Origin: CAZADH01 sp964483805 | GTDB lineage: Bacteria; Muiribacteriota; Ozemobacteria; Ozemobacterales; Ozemobacteraceae | Reading direction: 5' to 3' | Length of the DNA stretch: 20,023 nt | Assembly: GCA_964483805.1 (NCBI GenBank) | Contig: CAZADH010000093.1 | Span: 1 to 20,023, forward strand | Shown here: positions 14,801 to 20,023 of the stretch, piece after piece | Numbering within the stretch: the stretch's first letter is position 1 | Layout of the letters: each line of letters opens with the position of its first letter | Made by a program: the position numbers and the translations under genes | Notes under the pieces: generated by a model | The model's database searches: none | Seen by the model: only the letters and a program-made list of their open reading frames with translations | Told to the model about the DNA's origin: nothing

Positions 14801-17800
14801 CTCCGGCGGTGCCGGGTGCCCCCATGCCGACGCCCGCCCCTGCCGATCCTACCGGCAATGCAACTTCCGAGACAATCGACACTCCCGCGATCCCGAGCGG
14901 TCCCAGCCCCCACGGGGTTGGCTGGCGACCCGCGGCAGTCCTGGTGTTCGCCACGTTCTTGTGGGCGCTGCCCATTGCTTTCCTGCTCGAAGCGCGCAAC
15001 GCCTGGCGATCGGCCCAGGTGGAACTCGAACGGCGGCGGACGATGGCCCGCCTCCAGGACGACCTGGCCTTGCTCGAGAAGATTCCCGACGGGGCGGCAG
15101 CCGCTTCGCAACTGTTGCGCAGCCGCATCGCCCAGGCACAGGCGAAGGCACGGGACCGACACACGCCAACTTCGGGTTTTGTTGCCGCCGCGCATGACGA
15201 ACTTGCCCGCCTGGCCCCGCTTCTGCCGGGGCTGTCGGTGACTACCGCCGTTTTTCAGGAGCGGCGGAGCGTGGCCCGTGCGTATTTCTCAGGTATTGAC
15301 ACTTTGCTTCCGCAGCGGTCGACCGGCGACACCCCATCGCTCATCGATATCGACATCGGCTCGGCCCCCACACGAGGCCGGGCGGCTTTCACGGCGAAAG
15401 GGGTCTTCCTGAGCTCATCGGGCGCCGATTTCTGGGATCCTCCCGATGCGGGGCATTTTCTCGGCCGACCGGTCGGCGCCGGCGAAGCGTCGTGGTCGGT
15501 GTGCGTCGGCGGGTTGAGCGACACCGCCGAGTTCAGCAAGGCCGGTCTGATGATGCGGGCCGACACCCGCCCCGATGCGCCGTTTGTCTTCGTCAATACG
15601 ATCCCGACCCGCGGTTTGACGGTCAGTTGGCGCCCGCGCCGGGGTGAAGCGGCACGGTCGGTTTGCTGGCTGCCCCCGGTCACACCCGCACCCGATGGGC
15701 GAAGCGGAGCAAACGCCCCGATCCCGACGCGCGTCAGCCTGGCACGTCAATACAACGAGATTACGGTGTCGGTCGCCACGGCCGGCCTGGGGTTCGTCGC
15801 CATCGCCACGGTCACGCCGGATCTGGGCCCGAACCCGTTGGTCGGTCTGGCGTTGTCGGCCCACGTCAACATTCTGCTGCAACCCCGCGAAGCGCGCGTC
15901 GTCGCGCAGGCGGGTCTGCGTCCCCCGGTCGATCTGGCCACCTGGCGCATGCTCTTGGCCTTCATGCGCGCATCGTCCATTATGGACGCATCTCTGGGGA
16001 TCCGCCACCGTCGCGACATCGACCCCTGGGTCATCCGTTGCCGTGAATTGTTCGCCATGCCGACCGGAGCGGCCTCGCGTTGGGAGGAATCGGACTGTCA
16101 GTTGGCCCATTTCCCCTTCGCCGGCAGTGAGCATGCCGTGGCGTGGTTCCCTCTCTGGCGGTCGGCACGGTACCACCGCACGGTGTCGCTCGAAAACACC
16201 GTCCGCCAGCATGCCCCGCACTTTCGCGATGACCCGGCCATGATGCGGCACCAACGGATCCTCGAGCATGCGTTTGCCGGTCTGGTTTTTGTCACCGTCC
16301 CGCCGACCACACTCACACCAACCCGGGGTCGGGGCTTGTTGCGCACGCTGTTTCGCGAACGCGGGGCCGTTCTCACCCTCGCGCGCGAAGCCCGCGCCTC
16401 GACAACCGGATCGGGAACGACGTCGGTCTTTGCCCGCACCGATGCCACCAATCAACAGATCGTCGAACTGAGCGATCGGCTCGGCCTCTTCGCCCGTCTG
16501 TCCCACGACCCGACCACGTCCGTGCTGCTCGAGCGTCCGCACGCCGCCCCGGGCACCCGTTGGCTCGACCGGCTTCTGCTCGCGTTTCTCGCGCTCTGGA
16601 CAATCGGCGGCATTGGCCTGTTGCTCGATCGCCTCGTGCGCGGCACCTGGTGGTCGCTCGGACTGCGCGCGCAACTGCTCGGGGCCTTCGTAGTGGTCAT
16701 CGGGCCGATGCTGCTGCTGGCTCTTTGCCTGCGCGAACGAGCCCAGGTCGAGAACGAGATCCGCCTGTTGGCCACGGCACGCGATCTGGCGCAGCGTCAT
16801 GCGGAACGGGTCGATGACAGCTTTCGCCTGTCCCGTGACTGGGCCCGGGCAACAATGGCACATGTGGCCTACGCGCCTGCCCTCCGGCAGTGGCTGCGGT
16901 CTCGCACCACCATGGTGTCGTCGATGCCGGTCGATTTGAAGCGCTGGGTCGAGGACGAGGCCCATCGGCGCGGCCTCAACCCGACGACCACCAATCTCGT
17001 CACCTGCGATCGGGACCATCGGGTCGCGCTTCTGCCCTCACGGACGTCGGCCGACGACCAGAGCGACAAGAGCCCCATGGCACGTCTCGCCGTGTATTTG
17101 TTTCGCAATACAGTCAATACATTGGGTTACGGTGGTCGCCCCGACCGTCGGCGACACGAACAGGACGAGCGCCAGGATCTGTTGATCGGCGCCGAGTTCG
17201 AAGACATGCAGCGCACCTTCTCACTGTTGTTCGGCGCCGTGCGCTTTGCCGAGATGATCATGGCCCCGTCGTACAGCGGCGGCTGGATCACCGGCAAGGG
17301 CGAGCAGGAACGGGTTTTCCGCACGACGTTGTGGACCGGCCCCCACCCGGACGGGTCGATCCACATCGGGTGGATCAACAAGAACCACCAACAGCACCAC
17401 ATGCAGTCCTGGATGCAGGCAGACACCAAGGCACAGGGCCTGTTCGCTGCCCTGCAGGATATCCGGCGGCCCCAGTTCGCGTTTTCCCCACCGTTCTTCG
17501 AATCCCGATGGTCGAGCCCCGACCCCGCCACGCGCCACTGGCTGACCCACAATCGCAAGTTCCCGATTGGGGCCAATGTCGCCCAGGTCGCCGCACTGGC
17601 CGCCCGCGCCAACGAAAGCCTGACGCTCGACATCGGTCTGCCGGACGCTCCCCAGTATCTGTCGGCGCTGCCCGGTCGCGAACTGGGCGGGTGGTCGGTG
17701 CTGGTCGAGTATCGCCTCGATCGGCTGCTGGCGGCGGCCCGCGAGCTCACGGCCCGGCAACGTCTGCTGTTGGTCATTCTGTTGCTGCTGACCGTCATCC

Positions 17801-18654
17801 TCGCCCTGAATGTGGCCGGCCGCGTCCTCGTGCCGATTCTGACCTTCGTCGCCGCCGCCCGGCGCGCGATGCAGGGCGATTTCGCCTGCCGACTGCCCGA
17901 CACCGGCACCGATGAACTTGGCACCCTTGCCCGCGCGTTCAATCGAATGGCGGCTGAAGCCGAGGAGGGGCGCCTGCTCGGTCGCTTCGTCTCCGACAGT
18001 GTCCGCGCCGTGGCCCGCGATGGGGCCCTGGCCGTGCAGGCCCGCCAGGGTCAGGAACGGGATGTCGTCATCCTGTTTGCCAGCCTGTCGCACGCTCACG
18101 CGCACGGCGACCCGGCCTTCACCCCGAGCGAACTCGTCCACCATCTGAATCGTCACCTCGAGACCCTGTCGCGGATCGTCCGCGACCACGGCGGCGAGAT
18201 CGACAAGTTCATCGGTGACAAGTTGCTTGCTGTATTTACACCTCCGCCCGACCCCGGCCCGACCCCCATTGCCGGCGCTTTCACCACGGCCGTGGCCGCC
18301 GCCCGGGCCATGCGACGCGCCCCTGCTGCCACCGACGACCCCCGTTGGCCGCCGCTCGGTATCGGCATCGTCTCGGGCCCGGTTCTCGCCGGCATCATGG
18401 GCACCGCGGCGGTCCGGCTCGAGTACACGGTCATCGGCGACACGGTCAACCTGGCCTCGCGCCTGTGTGATCACGCCGGCCGCCTGCCTCAGGGGGGAAT
18501 CGTCTGCGATGCCGCTTCGGCCAGTCAATACATTGGCAATATGGCAACCAACTTCCGCCAGTTGGCAACGCAACCCATCAAGGGCAAGGCCCGGGCCGTG
18601 TCGTTGTTCCGCGTTTGCGAACCCGATTACGACCCGCGTGACGACAGGCGCTGA
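11812..18654 (+). CDS. Giant duplicated transmembrane receptor with two complementary class III cyclase domains
   Basis: A 2280-residue, uninterrupted protein. Half 1: TM1 (13-31), outside region A (to about 361), TM2 (364-382), TM3 (396-420), outside region B, TM4 (719-741), HAMP (about 738-790, RLAAGDFSV), cyclase domain 1 (about 815-975). Half 2, after a Pro/Ala-rich linker (about 990-1037): TM5 (1041-1060), outside A' including a DUF1349-like domain (about 1185-1350), TM6 (1585-1606), TM7 (1619-1640), outside B', TM8 (1982-2003), HAMP (to about 2050), cyclase domain 2 (about 2083-2250). Domain 1 has metal Asp825 and Asp869 but Arg865 replaces the substrate Lys, and His946 and Asp950 replace the transition-state Asn and Arg. 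Domain 2 has Lys2132, Asn2213 and Arg2217, with Glu2204 at the Asp position, but Ser2091 replaces the first metal Asp (FASL). One composite active site is therefore predicted. The product is probably cAMP; specificity is not proven. The start at 11812 fits TM1. Confidence 0.9.
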   Translation: MADRSPIQTSARWPWLLPGILWLLAFALVTWEGRRLDVVREGERERRWLDDTQHTAEKLADAARPEFWIGVAAARLQRRIEADLAAQSLTPAAVHPADLGSATARALAQPLINGGDHFHLWAVASSPGADRAKPCLGPRFTTDNRHFFSTLLTEVIQGYRRGGTPLAGTNWASRLRRLLGIAIVPEMFRPPGAGKPIPVIYAQRYGILVWQPIRVRRQTVGAFLMIMPIGRHTENLGLRLTLANWRTQRLVPAFLTLPTEPGQISNTWYLPSSTHRHRPPGSALAQIAGEFSIGSATERNAIAAIRYPAWRVGQVSRLSHTVSDRADRTGLWFARLCPLGGRQQVALLCERMPPLPPSRLDQLQQLWIALGLAFMVCVGGGRALFGPSYSLPLRGKLLAWFVAVVAGPMFLAIGAGALLVEDRRENLINARYRDLRSHLASIDAGTGHVLIQQDAACRRILRDPALPGRLLDIQCGRAPVEALPNNLLREAQAAGLPMRALIVWGTRDFFLYATDGHLADEAVGFLIDMTRGTWAAYLKHLVGVPVAPPRLTLLPGMRQPRTSLVGRSLGVASRRTVLDQVEHLNLSDEPLGTYVTRMGSGVPGTFVVGFVWRQAPAYRRCFQDRIAGPQQDHEFADIAAFETTDGRLRTVAHRGQGKRLAALALGAGASAVRREYTAENTPMLVAAIPSLRLPGCVLAGQVSIAPIYAQIAREMTAMTVQLLAALALVATAALVLSTRLAGPLVRMSRGLTRLAAGDFSVAVAEPRQDELGLAGRTLDAMTANLLERRRLGRFVSADVVRLVSGGNLQQIAGGVSREVTVLASDIRDFTTLSEQWPAPTIFAGLNAHLEAMTPCIQRHGGVIDRYIGDAIVAVFHPGSGRHHAQRAVDAAIDMTRAHADLQAERASVQAFTWRIGIGIDTGPVTLGVLGDPAVRLDFSVVGAPVHHATDLEARSKLGRASRIVVSSNTKNYIDRSIPLLDLPGHGDSWELDISPTSPAVPGAPMPTPAPADPTGNATSETIDTPAIPSGPSPHGVGWRPAAVLVFATFLWALPIAFLLEARNAWRSAQVELERRRTMARLQDDLALLEKIPDGAAAASQLLRSRIAQAQAKARDRHTPTSGFVAAAHDELARLAPLLPGLSVTTAVFQERRSVARAYFSGIDTLLPQRSTGDTPSLIDIDIGSAPTRGRAAFTAKGVFLSSSGADFWDPPDAGHFLGRPVGAGEASWSVCVGGLSDTAEFSKAGLMMRADTRPDAPFVFVNTIPTRGLTVSWRPRRGEAARSVCWLPPVTPAPDGRSGANAPIPTRVSLARQYNEITVSVATAGLGFVAIATVTPDLGPNPLVGLALSAHVNILLQPREARVVAQAGLRPPVDLATWRMLLAFMRASSIMDASLGIRHRRDIDPWVIRCRELFAMPTGAASRWEESDCQLAHFPFAGSEHAVAWFPLWRSARYHRTVSLENTVRQHAPHFRDDPAMMRHQRILEHAFAGLVFVTVPPTTLTPTRGRGLLRTLFRERGAVLTLAREARASTTGSGTTSVFARTDATNQQIVELSDRLGLFARLSHDPTTSVLLERPHAAPGTRWLDRLLLAFLALWTIGGIGLLLDRLVRGTWWSLGLRAQLLGAFVVVIGPMLLLALCLRERAQVENEIRLLATARDLAQRHAERVDDSFRLSRDWARATMAHVAYAPALRQWLRSRTTMVSSMPVDLKRWVEDEAHRRGLNPTTTNLVTCDRDHRVALLPSRTSADDQSDKSPMARLAVYLFRNTVNTLGYGGRPDRRRHEQDERQDLLIGAEFEDMQRTFSLLFGAVRFAEMIMAPSYSGGWITGKGEQERVFRTTLWTGPHPDGSIHIGWINKNHQQHHMQSWMQADTKAQGLFAALQDIRRPQFAFSPPFFESRWSSPDPATRHWLTHNRKFPIGANVAQVAALAARANESLTLDIGLPDAPQYLSALPGRELGGWSVLVEYRLDRLLAAARELTARQRLLLVILLLLTVILALNVAGRVLVPILTFVAAARRAMQGDFACRLPDTGTDELGTLARAFNRMAAEAEEGRLLGRFVSDSVRAVARDGALAVQARQGQERDVVILFASLSHAHAHGDPAFTPSELVHHLNRHLETLSRIVRDHGGEIDKFIGDKLLAVFTPPPDPGPTPIAGAFTTAVAAARAMRRAPAATDDPRWPPLGIGIVSGPVLAGIMGTAAVRLEYTVIGDTVNLASRLCDHAGRLPQGGIVCDAASASQYIGNMATNFRQLATQPIKGKARAVSLFRVCEPDYDPRDDRR
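11848..14736 (+). repeat. Internal duplication, first half of the giant receptor
   Basis: Residues 13-975. This half shares its order of elements with 14923-18561: a charged Arg/Glu helix after the first TM (EGRRLDVVREGERERRW here, EARNAWRSAQVELERRRTM there); a conserved loop-TM junction (SLPLRGKLLAWF at 390-401, SLGLRAQLLGAF at 1615-1626, each followed by a GP-M near the middle of the TM); similar outside B regions; then TM, HAMP and cyclase domain. Divergence is high at protein level and not visible as DNA repeats. Confidence 0.7.
14923..18561 (+). repeat. Internal duplication, second half of the giant receptor
   Basis: Residues 1038-2250, the diverged counterpart of the first half. It is longer mainly because a DUF1349-like domain sits in its outside A' region. 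It ends in the cyclase domain that keeps Lys/Asn/Arg but has lost the first metal aspartate. Confidence 0.7.
15364..15861 (+). other. DUF1349-like (concanavalin-A-like) outside domain within the giant receptor
   Basis: Residues about 1185-1350 show the DUF1349 pattern: GADFWDPPDAGHFLGRPVG (normally G-x-D-x-W ... D-x-F-x-F), FSKAGLMMRAD (normally AKAGVMIR), PFVFVNTIPTRGLTVSWR, and the terminal VSLARQYNEITVSVATAG ... LVGLALSAH (normally RLxRxGxxF ... VGLAVTSH). Family members have a lectin-like jelly-roll fold and often occur in carbohydrate-related secreted proteins, so binding of an outside glycan or polymer is plausible. The first half has no counterpart. Confidence 0.65.
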
Positions 18655-20023
18655 AGCGTCGTCACCAGCGCGTCTCTCCCCAGCGGTTTGGCGAGGTGGT
18701 CGTCCATGCCCGCCGCGAGCGAACGTTCCCGATCCTCCCGTGTTGCGTGGGCAGTGACCGCCACGATCGGCACCCGCCGCCGCCCCGGCATCGCGCTCTC
18801 GCCGGCCCGGATGGCTGCGGTGGCCGCCAGACCGTCCATGCCGCCCATCTGCACGTCCATGAGGATCACGTCGAAGCCGCCTTGATCCGCCTTCTGCACG
18901 GCCGCCTGCCCGTCACCGACCGCGGTCACCCGGCAACCCAGCACCTGCAGCAGATTCACCGCCAGATCGCGACTGATCGGATCGTCCTCGGCCAACAACA
19001 CGTGCAGCCCGAGGTCGCCCGCCGCGCCCCCGGTGGGTGACCCGGCGCCGGTGGGCAAACCCGCCGCTGGCGCACCGGCAAGAGTCACGGTGAACCAGAA
19101 GGTGGCACCCCGGCCCGGCTCGCTGTCGACACCGATCTCACCACCCATGGCCTCGACAATGCGGTGGCAGATGGCCAGACCGAGTCCGGTGCCCCCGTGT
19201 TTGCGCGTCGTCGACGCATCGACCTGCGAAAACGGTCGAAACAGTCGCTGGCGGCCCGCTGCGTCGATCCCCGGCCCGGTGTCTTGCACGGCAAAACGAA
19301 GCGGAACCTCGGTCCCCACCGGCCCGCACGGGCGCACCGACAGGTCAATCCCACCCCGTTCCGTGAATTTCACCGCGTTGGCCACCAGGTTGAACAACAC
19401 CTGACGCAGTCGGGCGGGATCACCCTGCACCCAGGCGGGCACCGCGGGGTCGATGGCGACCGACCAGGTCAGCCCCCGCCGGTGCACCGACGCAGAAAAC
19501 AGGTCGCCCACCTCGGCCACCAGTGCCCGCACCGCCAGCGGCACCCGCTCGAGCTCGAGTTTGTGCGCCTCGAGTTTCGAGTAATCAAGAATGTTGTTGA
19601 TGACCGCCAAAAGCGCGTCGCCGCTGCGATGAATGATATCGACGTAATGCCGCTGCTTCGCGGTCAGGTCGGTGCCCGAGAGGAGATCGGTGAACCCGAT
19701 GACGCCGTTCATCGGCGTGCGGATCTCGTGGCTCATGTTCGCGAGAAACTCGCTCTTGGCGGCGTTGGCCACCTCGGCCGCCTGGCGGGCGGCACGCAGT
19801 TGTTCCTCGAAGCGCCGCTGCTCGGAGATGTCGAGCAGAACCCCGTTCCACAGCGACGTCGACGACGATGACATACGCGGTATTGCACTTGCCCGCAACC
19901 ACCGGGGTTCGGCATCGGCATGCGCGACCCGGAAGGCACTGACCCAGGGACACGACGTGGCCGCCGCCGCATGCAGAGACTCCTGCACCCGGGACCGGTC
20001 GTCGGCATGAACGACTTGCAGGA
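18627..20023 (-). CDS. Hybrid PAS histidine kinase with C-terminal receiver, N-terminus cut by window edge
   Basis: The frame is open from the right edge to the TAA at 18627, about 465 codons, with more upstream outside the window. First comes the end of a PAS/PAC fold (HADDRSRVQESL, SAFRVAHADAEPRWLRAS, WNGVLLDISEQRRFEEQL). A kinase core follows: HisKA with the phospho-accepting His in FLANMSHEIRTPMNG (His codon near 19728-19730), N box LRQVLFNLVANAVKF, G1 VQDTGPGID, F box FRPFSQVDAST and G2 HGGTGLGLAI. A CheY-like receiver ends the protein (VLLAEDDPISRDL, phospho-acceptor Asp in ILMDVQMGGMDG, conserved Thr in AVTAHA, Lys in LAKPL). All catalytic positions look intact. No Hpt domain is seen, so the phosphoryl group would need an external partner. 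A GTG at 19988 is internal to PAS and not a real start. The 3' end overlaps the giant receptor gene tail to tail by 28 bases. Confidence 0.93.
   Translation of the reverse strand, partial: LQVVHADDRSRVQESLHAAAATSCPWVSAFRVAHADAEPRWLRASAIPRMSSSSTSLWNGVLLDISEQRRFEEQLRAARQAAEVANAAKSEFLANMSHEIRTPMNGVIGFTDLLSGTDLTAKQRHYVDIIHRSGDALLAVINNILDYSKLEAHKLELERVPLAVRALVAEVGDLFSASVHRRGLTWSVAIDPAVPAWVQGDPARLRQVLFNLVANAVKFTERGGIDLSVRPCGPVGTEVPLRFAVQDTGPGIDAAGRQRLFRPFSQVDASTTRKHGGTGLGLAICHRIVEAMGGEIGVDSEPGRGATFWFTVTLAGAPAAGLPTGAGSPTGGAAGDLGLHVLLAEDDPISRDLAVNLLQVLGCRVTAVGDGQAAVQKADQGGFDVILMDVQMGGMDGLAATAAIRAGESAMPGRRRVPIVAVTAHATREDRERSLAAGMDDHLAKPLGRDALVTTLQRLSSRGS
18639..18664. terminator. Inverted repeat at the convergent gene ends, possible bidirectional terminator
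   Basis: TGACGAC (18639-18645) and GTCGTCA (18658-18664) are perfect 7-base arms around 12 bases, spanning the stop codon of the receptor and the last codons of the kinase. There is no U-tract on either side, so efficiency as an intrinsic terminator is uncertain. Confidence 0.35.

Noticed and set aside
13609..15195. Long minus-strand open frame opposite the giant receptor (and another at 15415-17019)
   Set aside because: Arg/Gly/His-rich composition without domains, antisense to a clearly coding strand; explained by GC-rich third positions.
11812..18654. Two separate receptor genes artificially joined by an assembly or sequencing error
   Set aside because: The frame is continuous with normal codon use across the linker, no ribosome site or start is evident before TM5, and the linker is a plausible Pro-rich spacer. 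It cannot be fully excluded without reads.

Overview
This is a high-GC (mid-60s percent by eye), gene-dense chromosomal segment of a Gram-negative-type bacterium. It carries a lipoprotein with a lipobox, Sec-type signal peptides, HtpG and membrane receptors with HAMP domains. I cannot name the lineage. The mix of a PhaR-type regulator, tandem-GAF cyclase, hybrid histidine kinase and a giant receptor suggests a signalling-rich environmental organism, possibly from a poorly sampled phylum. No tRNA, rRNA, CRISPR array, insertion sequence or prophage gene was seen, and no gap between genes exceeds about 205 bases.

Left part (1-9228, all minus strand, read from high to low coordinates): a soluble tandem-GAF/PAS class III adenylate cyclase (6880-9228); then, at 4-34 base spacings, a PepD-like M20 dipeptidase with a signal-like N-terminus (5279-6847), a GNAT acetyltransferase (4642-5274) and a DUF401 membrane protein (3387-4607). 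These four look like one operon. A PhaR-like regulator follows (2589-3284) behind its own promoter-like region with a 12-base perfect palindrome. The chaperone htpG (438-2384) comes next, and a small secreted protein (1-389) runs off the left edge.

Middle (9404-11811): a 762-residue lipoprotein with delta-60/beta-propeller-like and bacterial Ig-like regions. Its 119-base upstream region is shared, divergently, with the giant plus-strand gene.

Right part: a single 2280-residue plus-strand gene (11812-18654) dominates the window. It is two diverged copies of the same receptor (TM, outside domain, TM-TM, outside domain, TM, HAMP, class III cyclase domain) joined by a Pro/Ala-rich linker. The two cyclase domains are degenerate in complementary ways. 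The first keeps both metal aspartates but has lost the transition-state Asn/Arg. The second keeps Lys, Asn and Arg but has Ser in place of the first metal aspartate. Together they would build one active site, as C1 and C2 do in animal transmembrane adenylyl cyclases. The second half also carries an outside domain resembling DUF1349 (concanavalin-A-like). This is the most interesting object in the window. A hybrid histidine kinase/response regulator (18627 to the right edge, minus strand) overlaps its 3' end tail to tail.

Taken together, the window encodes two cyclic-nucleotide synthases of opposite design (a cytosolic homodimer type with a GAF nucleotide-binding motif, and a membrane single-chain pseudo-heterodimer), plus a phosphorelay kinase and an outer-surface lipoprotein. 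A functional link between them is inferred from proximity only. On top of the genes, short AT-rich words (TGTAAATACA, CAATAC) recur far more often than this base composition leads one to expect.
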